From Roseisolibacter agri (lineage in GTDB: Bacteria; Gemmatimonadota; Gemmatimonadetes; Gemmatimonadales; Gemmatimonadaceae), in contig NZ_BRXS01000001.1 of NCBI RefSeq assembly GCF_030159095.1, forward strand, positions 930,001 to 994,000: a stretch of DNA of 64,000 nucleotides, in the 5' to 3' direction. The translations under genes and the position numbers were made by a program. Under the pieces are notes generated by a model, which was not told the origin of the DNA, searched no databases, and saw only the letters and a program-made list of their open reading frames with translations. Shown one piece after another: positions 8,357-15,899 of the stretch. Position 1 is the first letter of the stretch, and every line of letters starts with the position of its first letter.

Positions 8357-9040
8357 TCAGCGCGCGTCCACGCTGGTATGCTCCACGCGGTCGATGACCG
8401 CGGCCGGGCGCTCGCCCAGGAACTCCACCCACTGCTTCTTCAGCGCACGGTAGTGCTTCGCCGCCTCGACCAGGTCGAGGAAGCACTCGATCGTGCTCTC
8501 GAACCGCTGCTGCAGCGTCGCGTTCGACAGGCGCCCGTTGTCGCCGAACGCCTCGTGCGCCTGCGCCAGTGAGAACATGTCGGGATAGACGCGCGCGCCC
8601 AGGTGCTCCAGCGGCACGCGCAGCGCCCACAGCCCGCGGTTGCCGCCCACCATCGACGGCGACGCGGAGAGCAGCAGCAGCTGCCGCCCGTTCAGCGGCT
8701 GCGGGCGATGGCGCGACACCCAGTCGATCGTGTTCTTCAACACGCCGGGCATCGACGCGTTGTACTCGGGCGACGCGATGATGCACGCGTCCGCGGTCAC
8801 GAGCCGGTCGCGCAGCCGCCGCGCGCCCTCGGGCAGCCCGTCCTCCTTCTCCGCGTCGCCGTCGTACGAGGGGCAGTCGAAGTCCGACATCGCCGCGCGG
8901 TCCGCCACGCCACCCTTCTCGCGCACCACCGTTTCGGCGAGCGTCGCCAGCCGGTCGTTCAGCGAGTGCTGGCGCAGCGACGCGGCGAAGATCAGCACGC
9001 GCACGGGGCGGCGGTCGGTGGACTGCTCGTCGGTCGGCAT
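8357..9040 (-). CDS. NADPH-dependent FMN reductase family protein
   Basis: A 227-residue flavodoxin-fold protein. [11 protein letters not shown] near the N-terminus is the FMN phosphate-binding loop, and [18 protein letters not shown] is the family signature that contacts the flavin. Relatives reduce FMN, chromate, azo dyes or quinones with NAD(P)H. Two-electron quinone reduction would fit this operon, in which the resulting hydroquinones could be handed to the flanking dioxygenases. The C-terminus is about 40 residues longer than minimal family members. It sits between the esterase and the mhqO-like gene. Confidence 0.85.
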   Translation of the reverse strand: MPTDEQSTDRRPVRVLIFAASLRQHSLNDRLATLAETVVREKGGVADRAAMSDFDCPSYDGDAEKEDGLPEGARRLRDRLVTADACIIASPEYNASMPGVLKNTIDWVSRHRPQPLNGRQLLLLSASPSMVGGNRGLWALRVPLEHLGARVYPDMFSLAQAHEAFGDNGRLSNATLQQRFESTIECFLDLVEAAKHYRALKKQWVEFLGERPAAVIDRVEHTSVDAR

Positions 9041-9074
9041 CAGCGCACCTCGCGCCGTTCGGGTTGGTGGACGG

Positions 9075-9767
9075 TCAGCGCGCCGCGGGCGGTTCCACGA
9101 GGCGCGCGGAGAGCCAGCGCGCCACCTCGGCCACGCTCTCGGACGTCATGGCGTGTCCCATCGGCAGCTCGCGGTAGTCCAGCCGCAGCGGGAAGCGCGC
9201 CAGCGTCTCGCGCGCGCCGCGGGCGTAGTGGACGCCGAGCTTCTGGTCGTCCACGCCGTGCACGATCAGCACCGCCTTCCCGTCCAGCGCGGCATCGGGC
9301 GCGGCGTGCGGCAGCACCTCGGGCAGCAGCCGGCCGCTCATCGCCACCACGCCCGCCACGCGCTCCGGCGCCGTGAGCAGCGTCGCCAGCCCCATGATCG
9401 CGCCCTGGCTGAAGCCGGCGAGGTGCACGCGCCCCGGGTCCGCCTCGTAGGCCGCGACCGCCTCGTCCACGAAGCGCGCGATCGCCGCCCAGCTCGCGGC
9501 CGCCTCGTCGGCGGCGATCGCCGGCCCCTGCGGCGTGAACGTCACGTGGAACCACCCGAACGCGCGCGGCCCCATCACGTGCGGGCCGCGCGCGCTGACG
9601 ATCAGGAAGCGCGGGTCCATCGCGGGCGCGATCGCCAGCATCGCCTCCTCGTTCCCGCCGACGCCGTGCAGCAGCACCAGCAGCGGCGCGCGCTCGCCGG
9701 GCGCCGGCGGCGTGACGGGCGGGCGCACCAGGTGCACGAGCGAGAGCGCAGCCGTCTCCTGCGCCAT
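9075..9767 (-). CDS. alpha/beta hydrolase, phospholipase/carboxylesterase (MhqD-like)
   Basis: A 230-residue alpha/beta hydrolase. LLHGVGGNEE forms the oxyanion region, GFSQGAIMG the nucleophile elbow (Ser), VHGVDDQKL the Asp and GHAMTSES the His. Size and motifs match the carboxylesterase family that includes Bacillus MhqD, encoded in the quinone-responsive mhqED operon. A role in processing ring-cleavage products or conjugates is plausible but not shown by the sequence. Only 3 nt separate it from the dioxygenase gene upstream in the operon. Confidence 0.85.
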   Translation of the reverse strand: MAQETAALSLVHLVRPPVTPPAPGERAPLLVLLHGVGGNEEAMLAIAPAMDPRFLIVSARGPHVMGPRAFGWFHVTFTPQGPAIAADEAAASWAAIARFVDEAVAAYEADPGRVHLAGFSQGAIMGLATLLTAPERVAGVVAMSGRLLPEVLPHAAPDAALDGKAVLIVHGVDDQKLGVHYARGARETLARFPLRLDYRELPMGHAMTSESVAEVARWLSARLVEPPAAR

Positions 9768-9770
9768 CGC

Positions 9771-10712
9771 TCAGCCCTCCGCGCGCAGGCGCACCGTGGT
9801 GCCCCATGGATCGGTGGCGAGCGCGTCGCGTCCCTCGCGCGTCACCACGTGCCCGCCGCGCGTCAGGCTCTCGGCCGCCGCGTCGACGTCGGTGGCGGTC
9901 GGCAGCACGATCGTCCACTCGGACAGCCGCGCGTCGTCGTCGGTGGGCGTGCGCGCGCCGCTGCCGGCCCACGTGTTGGTGCCCAGGTGGTGGTGGTAGC
10001 CGCCCGCGCCCAGGAAGAGCGCGCCCGGGTACTGCCACACCATCCGGTCGAAGCCGATGCCGTCCGCGTAGAACGCCGCCGCGCGCGCCACGTCGCCGAC
10101 GTGCAGGTGCACGTGGCCCATCACCGTGCCGGCCGGCATGCCCGTCCACGGCGCATTGCCCGCCGCCTGCACGAGCGACGCGACGTCCACCGGATCGGTG
10201 GCCATCATCAGCTCGCGGCCGACTCGGCGCCACGTCTCGCGCGGACGATCCGCGTAGACCTCGATGCCGAGTCCGTCGGAGTCCTGCAGGTAGAACGCCT
10301 CGCTCACGAGGTGGTCGCCCGCGCCCGCGCGGACGCCCGTCTCCGCGAGGTGCCGCACGAAGCGGCCGAGCGACGCCCGGTCGGGGAGGAGGATCGCGAA
10401 GTGGTAGAGGCCGAGCCGGCCGCGCTGCGTCATCGGCCGCGCGCCGCGCCGCTCGCGCAGCTCCACCAGCGTCGCGTCGTCGCCGTGCGCCGCCAGCCGC
10501 GCCGACGTCGCGTCGCGGTCCGTCACGCGGAGGCCGAGCGTGCCCTCGTAGTACGCGATCGAGCGCGCGAGGTCGGCGACCTGCAGCCGCACCGCGCCGA
10601 GGCGCGTCGCCTCGGGGAGGCGGTAGCCCGTGGGCGCCTGACCGTAGCTGCCGGGCGTGGCCGGCGCGACGTCCGGCGTCGCGCCGAAGATGTCCTGCGT
10701 CGTCGTGCCCAT
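9771..10712 (-). CDS. catechol 2,3-dioxygenase-like extradiol dioxygenase (CatE/VOC type)
   Basis: A 313-residue protein made of two double VOC modules. The C-terminal half carries MGHVHLHVGD and GGYHHHLGTNTW, the His ligands of extradiol dioxygenases, and the N-terminal half ends with GLGIEVYADRP. CatE-type enzymes of Firmicutes cleave catechols that arise under quinone stress and are co-transcribed with a DoxX protein (CatD). The same pairing occurs here with the gene 20 nt upstream. Two distinct VOC dioxygenases in one operon suggest catechol-type and hydroquinone-type substrates are both handled (inference). Confidence 0.85.
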   Translation of the reverse strand: MGTTTQDIFGATPDVAPATPGSYGQAPTGYRLPEATRLGAVRLQVADLARSIAYYEGTLGLRVTDRDATSARLAAHGDDATLVELRERRGARPMTQRGRLGLYHFAILLPDRASLGRFVRHLAETGVRAGAGDHLVSEAFYLQDSDGLGIEVYADRPRETWRRVGRELMMATDPVDVASLVQAAGNAPWTGMPAGTVMGHVHLHVGDVARAAAFYADGIGFDRMVWQYPGALFLGAGGYHHHLGTNTWAGSGARTPTDDDARLSEWTIVLPTATDVDAAAESLTRGGHVVTREGRDALATDPWGTTVRLRAEG

Positions 10713-10732
10713 GATCGTGGTCTCCGTATGGG

Positions 10733-11170
10733 TCAGCGCGCGCCACTGCGCGACGCGATGCGGTGGTCGAGCGAGTAGCGGCCCGCGCCCGTGAGCAGCA
10801 GCGTCAGCGCGCCGGCGCAGAGCGTCAGCACGAACTCCACGCCGTTCGGCGCGAAGAAGCCGGCCGCCGCGTGCACCAGCACGATCGCGCCCAGCATGTC
10901 GAGCGCGAGGCCGACCGCCGCGAGGCGCGTCAGCAGCCCGGCGACCAGCGCCAGGCCGCCGAGCAGCTCGACGAAGCCGATCAGCGGACCGGTGACGCTC
11001 GGCAGTGGCGCGCCCATCTGCGCGAAGGCGCCGCCGACGCCCGCGAAGCCGAACACGAACAGCTTCTGCCACCCGTGCGCGGCGAAGACGATGCCGACGA
11101 TCACCCGCAGCACGAGCAGTCCGAGGTCGATGCGCGGAGCAGGGCGGAGGGCGGAGGCTGCGGTCGTCAT
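10733..11170 (-). CDS. DoxX family membrane protein (CatD/MhqP-like)
   Basis: A 145-residue integral membrane protein with about four hydrophobic segments. LRVIVGIVFAAHGWQKLF is the characteristic first-helix DoxX signature with the HGxxK motif. DoxX homologues CatD and MhqP accompany quinone and catechol detoxification genes in Bacillus, with an unclear, probably redox, role. The ATG has GGAG a few nt upstream on the minus strand. A palindrome nearly identical to that at the marR promoter lies 27 nt before it, so it may head its own regulated transcript. Confidence 0.85.
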   Translation of the reverse strand: MTTAASALRPAPRIDLGLLVLRVIVGIVFAAHGWQKLFVFGFAGVGGAFAQMGAPLPSVTGPLIGFVELLGGLALVAGLLTRLAAVGLALDMLGAIVLVHAAAGFFAPNGVEFVLTLCAGALTLLLTGAGRYSLDHRIASRSGAR

Positions 11171-11196
11171 CGGATTCTCCGGCGTGTAAACGTCTG

Positions 11197-11208
11197 GTGT
11201 GACAACAC
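11197..11208. promoter_or_regulatory. candidate MarR operator upstream of doxX
   Basis: GTGTGACAACAC, with GTGT/ACAC arms. Its reverse complement GTGTTGTCACAC differs at one base from the site in the marR promoter (11718-11729). It lies in the 66-nt gap between marR and doxX. Confidence 0.6.
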
Positions 11209-11236
11209 GTTTGAGGGCGGACGAACCGGGCGGCGG

Positions 11237-11704
11237 TCAGCCGCCCTGTCGTACCAGCGCCAGCAGGTCGATCAGCGTCTGGAGCTGCTCTCGGCTCAGG
11301 TGGCCGAGCTGCTCGCGGTGCATCTCGACCAGCGGGGCGTCGAGGCGGTCGAGGAGCGCGAGCCCGTCCGGCGTGATGCGCGTGCGGACCAGCCGGCGGT
11401 CCTCCGTGCTGCGCTCGCGGGTCACGAGCCCCGCCTCCTCCATGCGGTCGAGCAGGCGGGTCACGTCGGGGACCTGCGAGACCAGCCGCTCGCCGATCTC
11501 GTTGCGGCACAGGCCGTCGGGCCCGGCGCCGCGCAGGATCCGCAGCACGTTCAGCTGCGTCCCCGTGATCCCGAACTCGCGCAGCGACTCCTGCGTCCGG
11601 TGCTTGAGCACGACGGACGTGCGCTCGATGGAGAGCGCCGCCTCCTGCTCCAGGCTCTGGAAGGGGCGGGTCTGGCGGATCTCGTCACGTAGCGTGAGTG
11701 GCAT
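11237..11704 (-). CDS. MarR family transcriptional regulator of the quinone operon
   Basis: A 155-residue winged-helix protein. FGITGTQLNVLRIL, NEIGERLVSQVPDVTRLLDRMEEAGLV (recognition helix) and ERSTEDRRLVRTRITPDG (wing) follow the MarR plan, flanked by dimerisation helices. It heads a minus-strand set whose products match the Bacillus MhqR and CatR/YodB regulons, so an MhqR-like role (release from DNA on electrophile exposure) is the natural inference. One cysteine (LCRNEI) sits at the start of the HTH and could be a redox sensor. The start codon lies only 6 nt after the predicted -10, suggesting a leaderless mRNA. Confidence 0.85.
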   Translation of the reverse strand: MPLTLRDEIRQTRPFQSLEQEAALSIERTSVVLKHRTQESLREFGITGTQLNVLRILRGAGPDGLCRNEIGERLVSQVPDVTRLLDRMEEAGLVTRERSTEDRRLVRTRITPDGLALLDRLDAPLVEMHREQLGHLSREQLQTLIDLLALVRQGG

Positions 11705-11710
11705 GCGGGA

Positions 11711-11739
11711 ACATTAAGTGTTGTGACACTATTTCGCAA
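11711..11739 (-). promoter_or_regulatory. marR promoter with operator in the spacer
   Basis: On the minus strand: TTGCGA (11739-11734), 17-nt spacer, TAATGT (11716-11711), then the ATG 6 nt later. The spacer contains AGTGTCACAACACT (11717-11730), a perfect AGTGT/ACACT inverted repeat. A repressor bound there would cover the space between -35 and -10, consistent with autoregulation. Confidence 0.65.
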
Positions 11740-11756
11740 GGGGCGGCCGTGCCGCG

Positions 11757-13013
11757 TCACCGAGCAGCGGCGGTCCGCTTGCGCGACGCGAGCGGGCCCT
11801 TCTCGAGCGCCGCCTCGAACGGCGCGTACTTCGAGCCCGGGTGCCAGAGCACCCAGCCGTCGTACCCCGCATCGTACACGGCCTGCTTCTGCTGCCGCAC
11901 CTCCTCGGCCCCGTAGTCGGGCTTTCCGAGGCTGAACGCCTGCAGGTACGGCCGCACGTTCTCGCGCCCCGTGATCCCGAGCGCGGCGTCGCGCTCGCGG
12001 GCGCGCTTGATCGCGCGGAAGACGATCTGGTACGGCTCCGCGTTGGGGCGCGCGACGCCGAGGCTTCCCGGCGGATAGTGCGACGGATACACCATCGGCA
12101 GCAGCACGTCGGTGACGGGCGACAGCCGCTCCCAGTGCTGCGCGACCTCCAGCGGGCCGCCGACCGTCGTCACCAGCCCGAAGATGTCGGCGGTCGTGCG
12201 CACGCCCAGCTTGTCGAGGCGCGCATTGGCCGTCTGCAGGAACTCCCTGATCGCGTCCGGCTTCGACTGCCCCTTGTCGCCGGGGAAGACCTGCCGCGGC
12301 AGCGACGCGTACGGCTCCGGAAAGCGGATGTAGTCGAACTGGATCTCGCCGAAGCCGAGCCGCGCCAGCTCCTCCGCGACGCCGATGTTGTAGTCCCAGA
12401 GCTCGCGCTGGTGTGGATCGACCCACGCGAGCCCCTTGTGGTCGCGCCAGATGGAGCCGTCGGGGCGGCGGATGGTCCACTGCGGGTGCACGCGCGCCGT
12501 CACCGAGTCCTTGAACACGACCAGCCGCGCGATCGGGAGGATGCCGTGCGCGCGCAGCGTGTCGGTGAGCGCGCGCACGTCGCGCAGCTTGGCCATCTCG
12601 CCCGCGTTCTGCGCGAACGCGGGGTTGGCCGAGCGGTAGTTCAGCCCGAACTCGTCCTTCAGGTCGATGACGAGCGCGTTGACCTCCGTCGAGTCGGCGA
12701 GCGCCACCAGCTCGCGCATGCGCCGCGCGCTCTGCGCCGCGAACCGGTTCACGTACAGCGCGCGGATCGCGGGCGACGCGGCACGCGCGAGGGAGTCGGC
12801 GACCGCCGCGCCCGGACCGCTCGGCCCCTGCGTCGTGTCGGGTGCCTGGCCGTCCTTCGCCGTCGCGCCGGCGGGTCCGGGCTGGGGGGCAGGCGCCGCC
12901 GCGGGCTGCGGGCCAGCCTCCGCGCGGTGGCTGTCGCAGGCGGCGGTCGCGGTGGTCGCGATGGCGAGCAGCGTGGCGAGCGCGTGACGGACGCGGACGC
13001 GGCGTGTGGGCAT
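11757..13013 (-). CDS. DUF4015 putative glycoside hydrolase lipoprotein
   Basis: A 418-residue exported protein. The N-terminal signal ends in ATTATAACDS, where the cysteine is a plausible lipobox. A Pro/Ala-rich linker follows, then from about residue 85 a TIM-barrel-like domain (ALYVNRFAA, VNALVIDLKDEFGLNY, GILPIARLVVFKD, WVDPHQRELWDYN, IQFDYIRFPE, LLPMVYPSHY, WVLWHPGS). These blocks match the DUF4015 putative glycosyl hydrolase family. The D-Y-I-R-F-P-E strand is the family hallmark. Substrate is unknown; cell-surface polysaccharide is possible. It is divergent from the lipoprotein gene at 13069 with 55 nt between. Confidence 0.8.
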   Translation of the reverse strand: MPTRRVRVRHALATLLAIATTATAACDSHRAEAGPQPAAAPAPQPGPAGATAKDGQAPDTTQGPSGPGAAVADSLARAASPAIRALYVNRFAAQSARRMRELVALADSTEVNALVIDLKDEFGLNYRSANPAFAQNAGEMAKLRDVRALTDTLRAHGILPIARLVVFKDSVTARVHPQWTIRRPDGSIWRDHKGLAWVDPHQRELWDYNIGVAEELARLGFGEIQFDYIRFPEPYASLPRQVFPGDKGQSKPDAIREFLQTANARLDKLGVRTTADIFGLVTTVGGPLEVAQHWERLSPVTDVLLPMVYPSHYPPGSLGVARPNAEPYQIVFRAIKRARERDAALGITGRENVRPYLQAFSLGKPDYGAEEVRQQKQAVYDAGYDGWVLWHPGSKYAPFEAALEKGPLASRKRTAAAR

Positions 13014-13050
13014 GCGGGCGAGAATCGGGACGGGCGCAGGGAGCCGGAAC

Positions 13051-13071
13051 GGCTATATTCCGTCCGCGATG
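13051..13071 (+). promoter_or_regulatory. -10 box 9 nt before the start codon (possible leaderless transcript)
   Basis: GGCTATATTCCG followed by the ATG at 13069 puts TATATT at 13054-13059, 9 nt before the start codon. The same GGCTATATTCCG precedes the ribonuclease Z ATG on the other strand (16840-16829). No good -35 is visible. Confidence 0.45.
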
Positions 13072-14385
13072 TCCGTGCCCGCCCCAGCCTCCGCCCGCTC
13101 GTCCGGCGCGCCAGGCGCACCCCCGCGGGTGCGACGTGGCGTGCGCGCGCGCGTCCGCGCGGGGCTGCTCGCCGCGAGGCTCCTGGCGCTCGCGGGCTGC
13201 GGCGACGGCAGCGCGCGCGCGACGTCCGGCATCGAGCTCCTGGTGGCCGCGGGCGACTCCACCTACTGGATCGCCGCCGACACCGACGGCACCGCGGGCG
13301 CCCGCATGCGCGCCGCGCCGCTGCTGCTGGCGCGCTGGGACGGCCGGCTCTACGAGGTGTACGCCGCCGACGACGACCGGTCGTACTACGACGCGGTCTT
13401 CACGTCGCAGCGCGTGTTCCGGCGCGACCTGCTGCGCGGCGACTCGCTGGCGGTGTTCGACGACCCGCGCGTCGGCACGCTGGCCGACCGCTACGCCGTC
13501 GCCAACCCGTACGAGCGCCCGCTCGCGCCCGAGGAGGACGCGGCGGAGGAGCCGGCGACGGTCGCGACGTCCGAGGTCACGCTGCTCGACGTCTTCGGCC
13601 CGTACCTGACGGTGGAGCATCGCGCCGACGTCGAGAGCCGCGGCGACGCGCACGAGCACCGCCTGCGCCGCTCCGTCGTCGACCTGCGCACCGGCCGGCG
13701 CGCGTCGCTCGACGAGCTGTTCGACGCGCGCACGGCGGCCGCGCTGACGGCCGACGGGCGCCGCCGCTTCGCCGCCGCCGTGGACTCGGTGCGGCAGCTG
13801 GCCGACGGCGAGCCGCGCGACGCGGCCGCGCAGGCGCTGCGCGCGCTGCGCTCGCTGCGGTTCGACGCGACGAGCTTCGGCCTCACATCCGTCGACGCGG
13901 GGCCCGCGGTGGTCTTCGTCGCGCTCGGCAGCGACGCGGAGGGGCGCGCGGTGTCGCTCGCGCTCGCGCCGCTGCCGGCGCCGGCGCCGCTCTGGTGGCG
14001 GCGCGACGTCGCGCGCACGCTGCCGCGCTGGCGCCCCGACTCCAGCGAGGCGCGCGTCCCGCTCGGCCGCGCGGCGGAGCTGGTCGCGCGGCCCGTCGCG
14101 GGCGGCGGGACGCGGCTCGCGCTGCGCGTGCCGGGCGCGCGGCGCGCGGTGCCGCTGGGCGACGTCGGCGCGCCCGTGCACCAGGTGCTCCCGCTCTCGC
14201 GCGCCGTGCTCTCCGACTCCGCGCGCCGCGCGCTGCGCCGCGCGTTCGACGAGAGCGCGTTCTACGGCGACGTGACTACGAGCGTCAGCTGGCGCCCGGG
14301 CGTGGCGCCACGCGTGGCGCCACGCGTGGCGCCACGCGTGGCGTCGCCGTCGCTCGCGCGCCACACGTCGGCCGCGTCGCACTGA
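13069..14385 (+). CDS. hypothetical exported lipoprotein with RVAP repeat tail
   Basis: A 438-residue protein I do not recognise with certainty. An arginine-rich N-terminus runs into a hydrophobic segment ending LALAGC (Cys near residue 44), which looks like a lipobox. The middle contains LTVEHRADVESRGDAHEH and VVDLRTGRRASLDELF, reminiscent of the pattern in DUF3298/RsiV-type extracellular domains, but too weak to assign. The C-terminus encodes RVAP three and a half times from a 12-bp palindromic DNA repeat (14301-14343). The start was chosen at the ATG next to the TATATT box; an in-frame ATG at 13006 lies upstream of it. Confidence 0.6.
   Translation: MSVPAPASARSSGAPGAPPRVRRGVRARVRAGLLAARLLALAGCGDGSARATSGIELLVAAGDSTYWIAADTDGTAGARMRAAPLLLARWDGRLYEVYAADDDRSYYDAVFTSQRVFRRDLLRGDSLAVFDDPRVGTLADRYAVANPYERPLAPEEDAAEEPATVATSEVTLLDVFGPYLTVEHRADVESRGDAHEHRLRRSVVDLRTGRRASLDELFDARTAAALTADGRRRFAAAVDSVRQLADGEPRDAAAQALRALRSLRFDATSFGLTSVDAGPAVVFVALGSDAEGRAVSLALAPLPAPAPLWWRRDVARTLPRWRPDSSEARVPLGRAAELVARPVAGGGTRLALRVPGARRAVPLGDVGAPVHQVLPLSRAVLSDSARRALRRAFDESAFYGDVTTSVSWRPGVAPRVAPRVAPRVASPSLARHTSAASH
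14301..14343. repeat. 12-bp palindromic tandem repeat, 3.6 copies
   Basis: CGTGGCGCCACG repeats exactly at 14301-14312, 14313-14324 and 14325-14336, followed by a 7-nt partial copy. Each unit is itself a perfect palindrome. It lies in frame at the 3' end of the lipoprotein gene and encodes RVAP. Its proximity to the stop (14385) could give hairpin-forming RNA. Confidence 0.8.
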
Positions 14386-14419
14386 CGCGCGCCGACGCCC
14401 GATCCTCCCGCACACCCGC

Positions 14420-14947
14420 ATGTCGCTCTTCACCCCGCGCACGCCGCGCGAGAGCCAGCACGAGACGTCCCAGCTCATGATGCCCGAGCACGCGAACAAC
14501 CTCGGGCACGTGTTCGGCGGCGTCATCCTCTCGATGATGGACACCGCCGCGGCAGTGGCGGCGTTTCGCCACGCGCGCAACAATTGCGTGACCGTCAGCA
14601 TCGATCGCGTCGACTTCCGGGAGCCGATCCACGTCGGCGACCTGGTCGTGATGAAGGCGAGCGTCAACTTCGTGGGCCGCACGTCGATGGAGGTCGGCGT
14701 GCGCGTCGAAGCCGAGGAGCTCACGACGGGACGGCGCCGCCACACCAACTCCTGCTACCTGACCTTCGTCGCCGTGGACCGGAACGGCCGTCCGATCGAG
14801 GTGCCGCCGCTGCGCCCCGAGATGCCCGACGAGGTGCGCCGCTACGAGGCGGCGCGCGAGCGCCGTCGCCGCCGTCTCGAGGAGCGGCACGCGGAGCAGG
14901 GCCGTGCGCCCGAGCCCGCGAGCGCGACGCCCGCCCCGACCGCATGA
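14420..14947 (+). CDS. acyl-CoA thioesterase, hotdog fold
   Basis: A 175-residue hotdog protein of the cytosolic acyl-CoA hydrolase (YciA/BACH) family. LMMPEHANNLGHVFGGVILSMMD is the family signature, with the catalytic Asp on the central helix, followed by VTVSIDRVDFREPIHVGDLV. It would hydrolyse acyl-CoA to free acid and CoA. The last 40 residues are a charged Arg/Glu and Ala/Pro tail outside the fold. Its stop overlaps the next ATG (ATGA), making a three-gene coupled unit with the DUF2203 and small hypothetical genes. Confidence 0.85.
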   Translation: MSLFTPRTPRESQHETSQLMMPEHANNLGHVFGGVILSMMDTAAAVAAFRHARNNCVTVSIDRVDFREPIHVGDLVVMKASVNFVGRTSMEVGVRVEAEELTTGRRRHTNSCYLTFVAVDRNGRPIEVPPLRPEMPDEVRRYEAARERRRRRLEERHAEQGRAPEPASATPAPTA

Positions 14948-15453
14948 TCCGTCCACCGCGACCCGACCCGAGCCCACGCTCCGTGTCACGCCTCGAACCC
15001 GCCGTTCCCGAGACGCTCTACACCGTCGACCGCGCGAACCGCACGCTGCCGTACGTGCGGCGGATCGCCGAGGACCTGGTGCGCGACTACGCGCGCTGGC
15101 GTGCCCGCGTGCGCGCGATCGAGGTCGCGGGCTCGGGCGCCCGCACGCCGCTCCCGGCGGAGACGCAGCGCCGCCTGCAGCGCGAGACGCAGGAGCTGGC
15201 CTCCGACATCCAGGCCTCGCTCGGCGAGCTCGCCGCCATCGGCGTCGAGTGCAAGTCGCTGGACGAGGGCCTGATCGACTTCCCCGCGCTGATCGACGGC
15301 GCGCCCGCGTACCTGTGCTGGAAGGTCGGCGAGACGACCGTCGACTGGTGGCACCGCCGTGACGCCGGCTTCGGGGGCCGGCAGCCGATCGAGGGCGCGA
15401 TCGTCACGGCGCCCGTCGCCGCGTCGGCCACGATGTCCGGAGGGCCCGCATGA
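14944..15453 (+). CDS. DUF2203 family protein
   Basis: A 169-residue soluble protein. LYTVDRANRTLPYVRRIAEDLV opens the domain, a helical middle carries ELASDIQASLGELAAIGVECKSL, and LIDFPALIDGAPAYLCWKVGE plus WWHRRDAGFGGRQPI closes it. This is the DUF2203 pattern, widespread and of unknown biochemical function. It overlaps the thioesterase stop by ATGA and the next gene by ATGA, so the three are probably co-translated. Confidence 0.8.
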   Translation: MIRPPRPDPSPRSVSRLEPAVPETLYTVDRANRTLPYVRRIAEDLVRDYARWRARVRAIEVAGSGARTPLPAETQRRLQRETQELASDIQASLGELAAIGVECKSLDEGLIDFPALIDGAPAYLCWKVGETTVDWWHRRDAGFGGRQPIEGAIVTAPVAASATMSGGPA

Positions 15454-15761
15454 AGCCGTGGAAGCTGGGCCTCCAGGACTCCGCGCGCCGCGCCTTCCGC
15501 GGGCCGGACGGGACGATGTGGACGGTCGAGGTGCGCGCGCCGGGCGCGAGCAATGCGATGGTGGTCTTCCTCCACCCCGACGCGACCTCACGCCAGGACC
15601 GCTACAACTGGTTCCTCGCGACCGGCCCCGAAGCGAGCGATCCCACCGCGCGCCTCAGCTCCGCCGACGTGCTGAAGTCGCTCGACGACCGGGCGCTGTT
15701 GCGGCTGTACCGGAAGTCGATGCGGGTCGATAGCCACGTACCCCGTTTCGAACCAGGATAA
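15450..15761 (+). CDS. small hypothetical protein
   Basis: A 103-residue protein with no recognised family. It has a basic N-terminus, a beta-rich middle (GTMWTVEVRAPGASNAMVVFLHPD) and a helical C-terminus (SSADVLKSLDDRALLRLYRKSM). The ATG overlaps the DUF2203 stop (ATGA), which is the main support for expression. Its TAA lies at the left foot of a long imperfect hairpin. Confidence 0.6.
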   Translation: MKPWKLGLQDSARRAFRGPDGTMWTVEVRAPGASNAMVVFLHPDATSRQDRYNWFLATGPEASDPTARLSSADVLKSLDDRALLRLYRKSMRVDSHVPRFEPG

Positions 15762-15899
15762 GGCCGAGGACGGAACGGCGGAAACCGGTACGGCGGAAAG
15801 CGGTACGGCGTGAAACGGAACGGCGGACCTCTCGGCTTGAAGCGTCAAGCTCGAAGGGTCCGCCTTATCGTTTCACGCCGTTCCGTCCTCCGCCGTATC
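15757..15899. repeat. long imperfect inverted repeat between convergent genes
   Basis: The left arm begins GATAAGGCCGAGGACGGAACG and continues, after a roughly 30-bp insertion of three near-repeats of ACGGCGGAAA, with TGAAACGGAACGGCGGACC. The right arm (15858-15899) is the inverted partner, ending CGCCGTATC. At the tip, GCTTGA-AGCG-TCAAGC (15835-15850) forms its own mini-stem. The structure runs from the stop codon of the small hypothetical gene to that of ribonuclease Z. It probably serves as a bidirectional terminator, but its size and internal repeats are unusual. Confidence 0.7.

Noticed and set aside
14301-14343. Short regular repeat considered as a CRISPR array
   Set aside because: Units are contiguous 12-mers without spacers and lie in frame inside a gene; no cas genes are nearby.
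11551-14748. Long minus-strand frame spanning marR to the thioesterase
   Set aside because: It crosses several confident genes on both strands and has no recognisable domain.
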